Source: Neotabrizicola shimadae (GTDB lineage Bacteria > Pseudomonadota > Alphaproteobacteria > Rhodobacterales > Rhodobacteraceae). From it: a DNA stretch of 64,000 bases. Location of the stretch: positions 2,170,001-2,234,000 of the forward strand of contig NZ_CP069370.1 in NCBI RefSeq assembly GCF_019623905.1, read 5' to 3'. Of this stretch, positions 16,888-24,790 are shown one piece after another; positions within the stretch are counted from its first letter, which is position 1, and each line of letters begins with the position of its first letter. A model generated the notes under the pieces. That model was not told where the DNA came from and did not search any database. It saw only the letters and a list, made by a program, of their open reading frames with translations. Made by a program: the position numbers and the translations under genes.

Positions 16888-17660
16888 TGACCCGTTTCGC
16901 CGCCAATATCACCATGCTCTTCACCGAAGTGCCCATGCTCTCGCGCCCCGGCCTGGCGCAGGAAGCGGGCTTTGACGGTGTCGAGGTGCTTTTCCCCCAT
17001 GACATTCCCGCCGCCGACTGGAAGCGCGCGCTTCTCGGCCTGCCGGTGGTGCTGATGAACACCCATCCCGGCGACTGGTCGGCGGGCGAACGCGGCTTTG
17101 CCGCCGTGCCCGAAGCCGTGCCCGCCTTCCGCGACAGCTTCCTGCGCTCGGCCGATCTGGCCAACGCGCTGGACGTGCCGCGGCTGCACGTGATGGCCGG
17201 CGTCGCCCGCGGGCCAGAGGCGGAACAGGTGTACCGCGAAAACCTCGCCTGGGCCGCCGCCACCGCGCCCGACCTGACCCTGACGATCGAGCCCCTGAAC
17301 CACGAAGACATGCCGGGCTATTTCCTGGCCGATTTCGACCAGGCTGCGCGCATCCTCGATGACGTGGGCCTGCCCCGTATCGGGCTGCAGTTCGACCTCT
17401 GGCACGCTGCCCGCATCCATGGCCGCGCCGAAACGGTCTGGGACCGCCACAAGGACCGCGTGGCGCATGTGCAAGTCGCAGGCTTCCCCACCCGCGCCGA
17501 ACCCGGCGGCGGCGGGGTCGATCTCACACGGCTGTGCCGCGAGGTCGATGCACTGGACAAGGGCCTCTGGGTCGGTGCCGAATACCGCCCCGCCGCCGCC
17601 ACGGTGAAGGGCCTCGGCTGGCTTGCCGCCCTCAAGGCCCGCGACCGCGCCATCGGCTAG
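16887..17660 (+). CDS. hyi: Hydroxypyruvate isomerase family protein
   Basis: A 257-residue TIM-barrel sugar isomerase predicted to interconvert hydroxypyruvate and tartronate semialdehyde in glyoxylate/C2 metabolism. Family cues are [17 protein letters not shown] at the N-terminus, [15 protein letters not shown] with the metal-binding Glu near residue 136, [28 protein letters not shown] and GAEYRPA. The ATG at 16887 is translationally coupled to DUF1285. The link with glcDEF is metabolic and inferred, since the genes are 8 kb apart. Other Hyi-like epimerases cannot be excluded. Confidence 0.85.
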   Translation: MTRFAANITMLFTEVPMLSRPGLAQEAGFDGVEVLFPHDIPAADWKRALLGLPVVLMNTHPGDWSAGERGFAAVPEAVPAFRDSFLRSADLANALDVPRLHVMAGVARGPEAEQVYRENLAWAAATAPDLTLTIEPLNHEDMPGYFLADFDQAARILDDVGLPRIGLQFDLWHAARIHGRAETVWDRHKDRVAHVQVAGFPTRAEPGGGGVDLTRLCREVDALDKGLWVGAEYRPAAATVKGLGWLAALKARDRAIG

Positions 17661-17745
17661 GGCCGCGCATCATCGCCGCCCCCTTCCCTCCCCGGCCTGC
17701 CCCCACTACAATGCCGCAACCGCAAACACCGAAGGACCCCCAGGC

Positions 17746-17931
17746 ATGGCCACCGAAGCCCCGGAAACCCAGGTCGTCACCTCCTGGAAAGTCGCCTGCG
17801 ACGGCGGCGAAGGCGCGCTTGGCCATCCCCGCGTCTGGCTGACCATCCCCGAAGACACCGGCTGGGTCGAATGCGGCTACTGCGACAAGCGCTTCGTCAT
17901 CGACCGCGACCACGCCCATTCCGATCACTGA
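17746..17931 (+). CDS. zf-CHCC zinc-finger protein
   Basis: A 61-residue protein with a zf-CHCC pattern: [15 protein letters not shown] supplies Cys and His, and [10 protein letters not shown] supplies the two later cysteines. The fold is shared with the C-terminus of the mitochondrial complex I subunit NDUFS6, and in alphaproteobacteria similar small proteins are common. The ATG at 17746 follows GAAGGACCCCC. Its stop overlaps the end of the convergent membrane-protein gene by 7 bases. A link to complex I assembly is possible but not shown here. Confidence 0.82.
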   Translation: MATEAPETQVVTSWKVACDGGEGALGHPRVWLTIPEDTGWVECGYCDKRFVIDRDHAHSDH

Positions 17932-18140
17932 GGCGGCCCGCGCCGCGCCAGCCCGACAATCAGGCCGATCACCGCACCCGCCAGCGCCCCCGCCGGCGCC
18001 ATGAAGAAGATCACCCCCATGGCATAGGCACCTTCGGCCTGCGACACCGTCCAGACCGAGGGCACGATCACCCCGGCCACCAGGATCACCAGCGCCGCCC
18101 CGGTCACCAGCCCTGCAAGCGCCCAGAACGCCACCTTCAT
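17925..18140 (-). CDS. Small two-helix membrane protein
   Basis: A 71-residue protein of two long hydrophobic helices ([28 protein letters not shown] and [26 protein letters not shown]) ending RRGPPQ. The ATG at 18140 has GGGAGGGG upstream and is preferred over a 24-residue longer start. It diverges from polA with 65 bases between and its 3' end overlaps the zf-CHCC gene. No family or function recognised. Confidence 0.65.
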   Translation of the reverse strand: MKVAFWALAGLVTGAALVILVAGVIVPSVWTVSQAEGAYAMGVIFFMAPAGALAGAVIGLIVGLARRGPPQ

Positions 18141-18205
18141 CCGCCCCTCCCGCTGGCCGTCCTTCGCGTCTATAGTCCGCCCAAAGGCGCGAAAGGACAA
18201 CGACC

Positions 18206-21016
18206 ATGGCATTCGGCAAGGGCTGCCACCTGCATCTCATCGACGGCTCGGCCTACATCTTCCGCGCCTATCACGCCCTGCCGCCGCTCACGCGCAAGTC
18301 CGATGGCCTGCCGGTCGGCGCGGTGGCGGGCTTCTGCAACATCCTGTGGAACGAACTCACCCAGGGCAAAGGCAAGGGCACCGCCACCCATATCGCCGTG
18401 GTCTTCGACCATTCGGCCAGGACCTTCCGCACCGAGCTTTATCCCCTCTACAAGGCCAACCGCCCCGAGCCGCCCGAGGATCTGCGCCCGCAATTCCCGC
18501 TGACCCGCGACGCCACCCGCGCCTTCAACGTCGCCTGCCTCGAACTGCCGAACTACGAGGCCGACGACATCATGGCCACCCTCGCCCGCATGGCGGTTCA
18601 GGCCGGGGGCACCTGCACCATCATCTCCTCCGACAAGGACCTGATGCAGTTGGTGGGCGGCGGCATCGACATGCACGACCCGATGAAAGACCGCCACATC
18701 GGCCCTGACGAGGTGTTCGAGAAGTTCGGCGTCCCGCCCGAGAAAGTTGTGGATGTCCAATCCCTTGCCGGCGATTCCGTCGACAACGTCCCCGGCGCCC
18801 CCGGCATCGGCCTCAAGACCGCCGCCCTGCTGATCCAGGAATACGGCGATCTCGACACGCTCCTCGCCCGCGCGGGCGAGATCAAGCAGCCCAAGCGGCG
18901 CGAGACACTGGTGGACAACGCCGACCAGATCCGCCTGTCGCGCGACCTCGTCACGCTCAAGACCGACGCGCCGCTGCCCTTCACCCTGGACGAGCTGGAA
19001 GTCCGCCAGCCCGAACCGGAGAAGCTCCTGCAATTCCTGACCGACATGGAATTCCGCACGCTGTCCAAGCGCGTGGCCGACAAGCTGAAGGTTGCGGCCC
19101 CCGTCATCGCCGAATCAAAAGGCTACGAAGTCGCCGGCGCACATGAGGAAAAGGCGCTGGAGACCCAGGCCCTGCCCTTCGACCACGCGGCCTACGAATG
19201 CATCCGCGATCTCGCCCGGCTCCAGGTCTGGACCGACCGCATCCGCGAGCGTGGCTATGTCGCCGTCGATACCGAAACCACCTCGCTCGACGAGATGCGC
19301 GCCGAACTGGTCGGCATCTCGCTGTCCGTCGATCCCGGCCACGCCGCCTATATCCCCCTGGGCCACCGCCAGGGCGGCGACCTTTTCGGCGGCAACGCCC
19401 TGCTGGAAGGCCAGATCCCGCTGGCCGAGGCGCTGGACGCGCTGCGCCCCGTTCTGACCGATCCGGCCATCCTGAAGATCGGCCAGAACATGAAATACGA
19501 CTGGAAGATCTTCGCCCGCCACGGGCTGCGCATCACGCCCTTCGACGACACGATGCTGATGTCCTCTGCCATGCAGGCCGGGCTGAACGGGCACGGCATG
19601 GACGAATTGTCCGAAAAGTACCTTTCCCACCGCCCGATCCCCATCAAGGACCTCATCGGAAGCGGGAAAAGTGCAATCACCTTCGATCGCGTCGCCATCG
19701 ACACCGCCACCCGCTATGCCGCCGAGGATGCGGACGTGACCCTCCGCCTCTGGCAGGCGTTCAAGCCGCAACTGCCCTCCAGGCATGTCACCACCGTCTA
19801 CGAAACGCTGGAACGCCCGCTGGTCCCCGTGCTGGCCGACATGGAAATGGCCGGCATCACCGTGGACCGCCAGGTCCTCAGCCGCATGTCCGGCGCCTTC
19901 GCGCAGAAGATGGCGGCGCTGGAAGAAGAGATCCAGGGCCTCGCCGGCCAGCCCTTCAACGTGGGCAGCCCCAAGCAGCTTGGCGAAATCCTCTTCGACA
20001 AGATGCAGCTTCCCGGCGGCGAAAAGGGCAAGACCGGCGCCTATGGCACCGGCGCCGACGTTCTGGAAGACCTCGCCGCCGAGGGCCATGCCCTTCCCGC
20101 CCGCGTTCTGGACTGGCGCCAGATCGCCAAGCTGAAATCCACCTACACCGACACGCTGCAAGAGGCGATCAACCCCGAAACCGGGCGCGTCCACACCTCC
20201 TACTCCATCACCGGCGCCGTCACCGGCCGCCTTGCCTCGTCGGACCCCAACCTCCAGAACATCCCCGTCCGCACCGAGGAAGGCCGCCGCATCCGCGAGG
20301 CTTTCGTCGCCCCACCCGGCAAAGTGCTGGTCAGCCTCGATTATTCCCAGATCGAACTGCGCATCCTTGCCCATATCGCCGACATCCCCGCCCTGCAAAA
20401 GGCGTTCCGCGACGGGCTGGACATCCACGCCATGACCGCGTCGGAAATGTTCAACGTCCCCCTCGACCAGATGACCAGCGAAATCCGCCGCCGCGCCAAG
20501 GCGATCAACTTCGGCGTCATCTACGGCATCTCGGGCTTCGGCCTGTCGCGCAACCTGCGCATCCCCAAGGCCGAGGCACAGGGCTTCATCGACCGCTACT
20601 TCGAACGCTTCCCCGGCATCAAGGAATACATGTCCGAAACCGTCAAGTTCGCTCAGGAAAAGGGCTATGTCCAAACCCTGTTCGGTCGGAAAATCCATAC
20701 GCCGGAAATCAACGCCAAAGGCCCCGGAGCCGGCTTTGCCCGCCGCGCCGCGATCAACGCGCCCATCCAGGGCACCGCGGCCGACGTGATCCGCCGCGCC
20801 ATGATCCGGATGCCCAAGGCCATCGCCGACCTGCCCGCCACCATGCTCTTGCAGGTGCATGACGAACTGCTGTTCGAGGTCGAGGAATCCGCCGCCGACA
20901 CGCTCGCCCAACGCGCGAAAGAGGTGATGGAAGGCGCCGCCCACCCCGCCGTCCACCTGAAGGTCCCCCTGACGGTAGACTCCGGCAAGGGGCCGAACTG
21001 GGCGGCGGCACATTAG
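18206..21016 (+). CDS. polA: DNA polymerase I
   Basis: A 936-residue repair and Okazaki-fragment polymerase, full length with all three activities. The 5' nuclease (about 1-300) has YEADD and SSDKDLMQL and the helix-hairpin segment GDSVDNVPGAPGIGLKTA. The 3'-5' exonuclease has VDTET near residue 353, NMKYDWKIF and YAAEDAD. The polymerase has motif A LDYSQIELRILAHI (about 710), motif B RRRAKAINFGVIYG (about 766) and motif C QVHDELLFEV (about 883). All key acidic residues are present. TATAGT at about 18171 in the short upstream gap may serve as a -10. The following MmcQ gene starts 9 bases after the stop. Confidence 0.98.
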   Translation: MAFGKGCHLHLIDGSAYIFRAYHALPPLTRKSDGLPVGAVAGFCNILWNELTQGKGKGTATHIAVVFDHSARTFRTELYPLYKANRPEPPEDLRPQFPLTRDATRAFNVACLELPNYEADDIMATLARMAVQAGGTCTIISSDKDLMQLVGGGIDMHDPMKDRHIGPDEVFEKFGVPPEKVVDVQSLAGDSVDNVPGAPGIGLKTAALLIQEYGDLDTLLARAGEIKQPKRRETLVDNADQIRLSRDLVTLKTDAPLPFTLDELEVRQPEPEKLLQFLTDMEFRTLSKRVADKLKVAAPVIAESKGYEVAGAHEEKALETQALPFDHAAYECIRDLARLQVWTDRIRERGYVAVDTETTSLDEMRAELVGISLSVDPGHAAYIPLGHRQGGDLFGGNALLEGQIPLAEALDALRPVLTDPAILKIGQNMKYDWKIFARHGLRITPFDDTMLMSSAMQAGLNGHGMDELSEKYLSHRPIPIKDLIGSGKSAITFDRVAIDTATRYAAEDADVTLRLWQAFKPQLPSRHVTTVYETLERPLVPVLADMEMAGITVDRQVLSRMSGAFAQKMAALEEEIQGLAGQPFNVGSPKQLGEILFDKMQLPGGEKGKTGAYGTGADVLEDLAAEGHALPARVLDWRQIAKLKSTYTDTLQEAINPETGRVHTSYSITGAVTGRLASSDPNLQNIPVRTEEGRRIREAFVAPPGKVLVSLDYSQIELRILAHIADIPALQKAFRDGLDIHAMTASEMFNVPLDQMTSEIRRRAKAINFGVIYGISGFGLSRNLRIPKAEAQGFIDRYFERFPGIKEYMSETVKFAQEKGYVQTLFGRKIHTPEINAKGPGAGFARRAAINAPIQGTAADVIRRAMIRMPKAIADLPATMLLQVHDELLFEVEESAADTLAQRAKEVMEGAAHPAVHLKVPLTVDSGKGPNWAAAH

Positions 21017-21025
21017 GAGGGCGCG

Positions 21026-21385
21026 ATGATCACCGACTGGCAAGGTCTGAAGGCACTCGCACTCTCGCTTGACCTGCCAGAGGTGACACTGGCCCATCCC
21101 TGGGGGCACGAGGTACTGAAGGCCCACGGCAAGCTCTGGTGCTACTGGGGCATGATGGCCGACGGCGCCGTGTTCCGCGCCGACAAGGAGGAACGCGAAA
21201 TCCTGCTGGCCGCCGACCCCCAGACCTTCTTCCTGCATCCGCACTACGCCCCGCACAACCTGATCCTCGTCCGCCCCGGCCGGATCGACGAAGGCTGGGC
21301 GCGCGCCCGGCTCATCGCCCACTGGCGCGACCTGGCGCCGAAGCGCTGGCTCAAGGCCTGGGATCAGGCGCAAGGCACCGCCTGA
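21026..21385 (+). CDS. MmcQ/YjbR family protein
   Basis: A 119-residue member of the MmcQ/YjbR fold (CyaY-like, proposed nucleic-acid binding). Family pattern: LDLPEVTLAHPWGHEVLKAHGKLWCYWG, then RADKEERE and LVRPGRIDEGWARARLIAHWRDLAPKRWLKAW. It follows polA by 9 bases with GGAGGG before the start, and its stop shares a base with the acetyltransferase start, so these genes are likely co-transcribed with polA. Molecular role not established. Confidence 0.88.
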   Translation: MITDWQGLKALALSLDLPEVTLAHPWGHEVLKAHGKLWCYWGMMADGAVFRADKEEREILLAADPQTFFLHPHYAPHNLILVRPGRIDEGWARARLIAHWRDLAPKRWLKAWDQAQGTA

Positions 21386-21873
21386 TGGCCCGCGGTGTTG
21401 CCAGCCCCATGATCCGCCCCCTCGCCCGGGACGAAGCCACCGCCGCCTGCGCGCGCATCATCGGCCTTTTGCCCGACTGGTTCGGCCTGCCCGAATCCAA
21501 CGCCGCCTATGTCAACGGCGTGGCCGAATGCCTCTGCCTCGGCGCCTTCGGCGACAACCAGTGCCTCGGCCTCATCGCGCTCCGCCCGCATTACGGCACC
21601 ACGCTGGAAATCTGGTGGATGGGCGTCGATCCGGCCCGCCACCGCCAGAGCATCGGCAAGGCCCTTGTCCGCGCCGCCCTGGACCACGCGCGGCGGCAAG
21701 GTTTCCGCGACATGGTGCTGATGACACTCTCCGAGGAAAGCGACGATCCCGGCTATGCCGCGACCCGCCGATTCTACCTGTCCCAAGGCTTCCGGCCGCT
21801 GGTCCATGACCACATGGCCGACCCGGATAACCCGCTGATGTGGATGATCCGCACGGCAGGAGAACCCGCCTGA
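21385..21873 (+). CDS. GNAT family N-acetyltransferase
   Basis: A 162-residue acetyl-CoA-dependent acyltransferase. The GNAT core is seen as LGLIALRPHYGTTLEIWWMGVDPARHRQSIGKALVRAALDHAR, where HRQSIGKAL is the pyrophosphate-binding loop (Q/RxxGxA type), and ATRRFYLSQGFRPL near the end is motif B. The start at 21385 is coupled to the preceding stop; an internal ATG at 21409 (MIRPL) is an alternative. Substrate cannot be inferred. Confidence 0.9.
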   Translation: MARGVASPMIRPLARDEATAACARIIGLLPDWFGLPESNAAYVNGVAECLCLGAFGDNQCLGLIALRPHYGTTLEIWWMGVDPARHRQSIGKALVRAALDHARRQGFRDMVLMTLSEESDDPGYAATRRFYLSQGFRPLVHDHMADPDNPLMWMIRTAGEPA

Positions 21874-22451
21874 TGGCCAACGCCCTCGACACCGCCCCGA
21901 TCGTCACCGTCCGCTCCCGCTCCGAACTGCGCGCCTGGCTGGCCGACCACCACGGCGAAAAGGGCCCGGCCTGGCTTGCCTGCCACCGCCCCCATCACCC
22001 CGATTTCCTCGGCGCCGAACCGGCGACCGAGGAACTGCTGTGCTGGGGCTGGATCAACTCGATCCCCCGCGCGCTGGATGCCGACCGCTCCATGATCCTC
22101 ATTTCACCGCGCAAGCCCGGTTCGGCCTGGTCGGCCGTGAACAAACGGCTGGTGGACCAGGCCCGCGCCAGCGGCGCCATGACCCCCGCTGGCGAGGCGA
22201 AGATCGCAGCCGCCCAGGCCGATGGCAGCTGGAGCTTCCTCGACGATGTCGAACGGCTGGAGGTCCCACCCGACCTCGCCGCCGCCCTCGGGCCACTCCA
22301 TCCGGTCTGGGACAGCTGGCCGCGTTCGGTCAAGCGGGCCGCGCTGGAATGGATCAAGACCGCGAAGACGGACAAAACCCGCACCGCCCGCATCGCCGAC
22401 GTGACCGCCAGCGCGGCACAGGGCCAGCGCCCCAGCCCGTTCCGGCGGTGA
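21873..22451 (+). CDS. YdeI/OmpD-associated family protein
   Basis: A 192-residue protein of the YdeI family, sometimes linked to bacteriocin protection. Family cues are PIVTVRSRSELRAWLADHHGEKGPAWLACHR, EELLCWGWINSIPRALDADRSMILISPRKPGSAWSAVNKRLV and a C-terminal helical region rich in basic residues (WPRSVKRAALEWIKTAKTDKTRTARIADV). It is the last of four coupled genes after polA. Downstream lies repeat copy 2 and the convergent FAH gene. Function not established. Confidence 0.88.
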   Translation: MANALDTAPIVTVRSRSELRAWLADHHGEKGPAWLACHRPHHPDFLGAEPATEELLCWGWINSIPRALDADRSMILISPRKPGSAWSAVNKRLVDQARASGAMTPAGEAKIAAAQADGSWSFLDDVERLEVPPDLAAALGPLHPVWDSWPRSVKRAALEWIKTAKTDKTRTARIADVTASAAQGQRPSPFRR

Positions 22452-22497
22452 GCCGGACGCGATTTTCGCGTTCCCGGCCCGCCCACACCTCGGACAA

Positions 22498-22573
22498 AAG
22501 TTAAGTCCAAGTTAAGGTGACCAAGCAACCCATTGACATTGCTTGGCCTGGCAAAGCGTCCGAGCTCGGACGC
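22498..22573. repeat. 75-bp convergent-gene element, copy 2
   Basis: TTAAGTCCAAGTTAA at 22501-22515, an ACCCATTGA block, and the palindrome GCGTCCGAGCTCGGACGC at 22556-22573 ending one base after the stop of the minus-strand FAH gene. This copy also has an inner 8-bp inverted repeat CCAAGCAA/TTGCTTGG (22521-22528, 22539-22546), not kept in copies 1 and 3. Confidence 0.75.
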
Positions 22574-22574
22574 C

Positions 22575-23717
22575 TCAGATCAGGCCGCGCCCGGCCAGGT
22601 TCCGCATCAGGGCCGCCGTGCCGAAGGTCCATTCCGGGGCCTCGGTCGCCAACCCAACCCGGTTGACCAGCCGGCCAAGCGCCGGTGTCGCCACCGTGAC
22701 TAGGTCCCCCAGGTGGTGGGTGAAGCCCTGCCCCGGCCCGTCGCGGTCCTGGACCGGGGCGAACATGGTCCCGAGGTAGAGGACGAAGCCATCCGGGTAC
22801 TGGTGGTGCCGCCCCCGCGTCTGGGCCACCAGGTCGGCGGGATCGCGGCTGATCTCGGCCATCGAGGAGCGGCCCTCCAGCCGGAACCCGTCCTCCCCCT
22901 CGACCCTCAGGGAAAGCTCCAGCCGCCGGACCTCGTCCAGCCCGAAGCCCCCGTCGAACAGCCGGATGAACGGCCCCACCGAGGCCGAGGCGTTGTTGTC
23001 CTTGGCCTTGCCCAGAAGCAGCGCCGACCGCCCCTCCACATCCCTCAGGTTCACGTCGTTGCCAAGGGTCGCGCCCTTGATGCGGCCGGCGGAGTCCACC
23101 GCCAGCACCACCTCGGGCTCGGGATTGTTCCAGCGGCTGACCGGGTGCAGCCCGACCGTGGCGCCCCAGCCCACCGCGCTCATCGGCTGGGCCTTGGTGA
23201 AGACCTCGGCATCCGGGCCGATGCCGACCTCCAGGTACTGGCTCCACAGCCCCTCGGCCTGCAACAGCCGCTTGACCTCGCCCGCCTCGTCAGACCCCGG
23301 CACCAGGTTCCGAAGCGAGGCGCCCACCTGGCCCGCGATCCGGGCGCGCAACGCCTCGGCCCGCGCCGGATCGCCCCCGGCCCGCTCCTCGATGACCCGC
23401 TCGATCATGGACCGGGCAAAGGTCACGCCGCAGGCCTTCACCGCGGCCAGGTCGCAGGGGGCCAGAAGACGGGTGCCCTCGCCCCGCTCCGACGCGGCCT
23501 CCAGCGCGGCGAGCGGCCCCAGGTCCTCACCCGCGATCCCGGCGACGAAGCCGGCCGGATCGGGCTGTTCCAGAAGGTCCCGCATGGTGGGCGCGGCCGG
23601 GCAGGTCACGTCGAAGACCCGCCCGCCCCGCGCCTCCACGACCGAGGGTCCGATGCCCTCGCGCCAGACCCGCCCCACGAAGCTGCCCTCACCCGGCAAT
23701 CCGGTTCCCTGTGCCAT
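22575..23717 (-). CDS. Fumarylacetoacetate hydrolase (FAH) family protein
   Basis: A 380-residue member of the FAH superfamily, which includes hydrolases, dehydratases and decarboxylases of 2-keto acids. Metal-site features are VGIGPDAEVFTKAQPMSAVGWGATVGLHPVSRWNNPEPEVVLAVDS and GNDVNLRDVEGRSALLLGKAKDNNAS. It starts 9 bases after the sugar kinase stop and probably forms an operon with it. With a 2-keto-3-deoxy-sugar kinase as partner, a 2-keto-3-deoxy-sugar-acid dehydratase role is plausible but inferred. Codon choice (CGG, GGG, CTG) resembles the PLP enzyme gene and the 57067 LacI gene, all three of which have the 75-bp element at their 3' end. Confidence 0.85.
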   Translation of the reverse strand: MAQGTGLPGEGSFVGRVWREGIGPSVVEARGGRVFDVTCPAAPTMRDLLEQPDPAGFVAGIAGEDLGPLAALEAASERGEGTRLLAPCDLAAVKACGVTFARSMIERVIEERAGGDPARAEALRARIAGQVGASLRNLVPGSDEAGEVKRLLQAEGLWSQYLEVGIGPDAEVFTKAQPMSAVGWGATVGLHPVSRWNNPEPEVVLAVDSAGRIKGATLGNDVNLRDVEGRSALLLGKAKDNNASASVGPFIRLFDGGFGLDEVRRLELSLRVEGEDGFRLEGRSSMAEISRDPADLVAQTRGRHHQYPDGFVLYLGTMFAPVQDRDGPGQGFTHHLGDLVTVATPALGRLVNRVGLATEAPEWTFGTAALMRNLAGRGLI

Positions 23718-23726
23718 TCCGGCCCC

Positions 23727-24626
23727 CTACCCTGCCACGAGCGCGCCGCGCCCCTGAACCACCCTCGACGCCAACTGCGCGCCAGCTGCCACGGCCGAGC
23801 CCAGGTCCTGCCCGGCCAGCCAGGCCGCAAGAAAGCCCGCGTTGAAGCTGTCGCCGGCCCCGGTGCTGTCCACCATCTTGGCCACATGGGGTGGCTGAAC
23901 GCGCACCTGCGCCCCGGCGGCCCGAGCCAGCACCTCGGCCGCGCCGTTCTTCACCGCCACGCAGCCCACCGTGGCATAGCGGTCCAGCGTGGCTTCGGGC
24001 GTGGCGTCGCCGAAGGCTGCGGCCTCATCATCGAAGGAGGGAAGAAGGATGTCGGTCTGCCTGGCCATTTCGGTCACCGCGGCGCACATCGCTTCGCGTG
24101 AGGGCCACAGGCGTGGGCGCAGGTTCGGGTCGAAGGCCACGCGGGCCCCCGCCGCCTGCGCCGCCGCAAGGGCAGACAGCAGGACTGCGCGAGCCTCGGG
24201 CTCAAGGATGGCGAGGGTGATGCCAGACAGATAGACCAGATCGCGCCCTGCCAGCGCGGCGGCCAGAGCCGCTGCGTCTTCGGCCAGAAGCCGGGCGGCA
24301 GAGCGGTCGCGCCAGTAGGAAAAGCTGCGCTCGCCCTGGGTGAGTTCGATCAGATACAGCCCTACCGTCCGATCGGCCCGGCGCTGCACCTGCGCGGTGT
24401 CGATCCCGGCTTCGCCCATGAAGGCCAGCATCCGATCAGACAGACTTTCTTGCCCGACGGCCGAGAAATAGGAAACCCGGCCCTCCGGCGAAAGCTGATG
24501 ACGCAGGTGCCAGGCCGTATTGAACGTGTCGCCCGCGAAGCCCATGGCGTAAAGCCCATCGGGTTGCGGCGCCATTTCCACCATGCACTCGCCGATGCAA
24601 AGGATGTCGGGCTGCCATTGCGGCAT
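23727..24626 (-). CDS. PfkB family sugar kinase (2-keto-3-deoxygluconate kinase type)
   Basis: A 299-residue ribokinase-fold kinase. The N-terminal IGECMVEMAPQPDGLYAMGFAGDTFNTAWHL and the C-terminal VDSTGAGDSFNAGFLAAWLAG (anion hole with catalytic Asp) define PfkB. The GECMVEM start and GDTFNTA are typical of KdgK-like enzymes, which phosphorylate 2-keto-3-deoxygluconate. The ATG at 24626 has GGAGG in front; the 43-residue longer form is rejected. It is followed by the FAH family gene and diverges from the subtilase gene. Substrate assignment is inferred from motif resemblance and partner. Confidence 0.85.
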   Translation of the reverse strand: MPQWQPDILCIGECMVEMAPQPDGLYAMGFAGDTFNTAWHLRHQLSPEGRVSYFSAVGQESLSDRMLAFMGEAGIDTAQVQRRADRTVGLYLIELTQGERSFSYWRDRSAARLLAEDAAALAAALAGRDLVYLSGITLAILEPEARAVLLSALAAAQAAGARVAFDPNLRPRLWPSREAMCAAVTEMARQTDILLPSFDDEAAAFGDATPEATLDRYATVGCVAVKNGAAEVLARAAGAQVRVQPPHVAKMVDSTGAGDSFNAGFLAAWLAGQDLGSAVAAGAQLASRVVQGRGALVAG

Positions 24627-24790
24627 GGGGTCGCCTCCTCTGCGCGGCCAATGCGGGCGGCAACGTGCGGCGGCAACGCCACGGGCGCAAGCCCCTGTTT
24701 CGCGTGAATTCCGCGCGAAAGCCCGCAAGAAGCGGTGGCAGGGCCCGGCTTTCATGGCAAGCTGCGGTACGGACAGGATTGGAGGCGCGC

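Noticed and set aside
19115-21373. A 752-codon open frame antisense to polA
   Set aside because: The opposite strand is a full-length DNA polymerase I with all catalytic motifs. The antisense frame has no coding character of its own.
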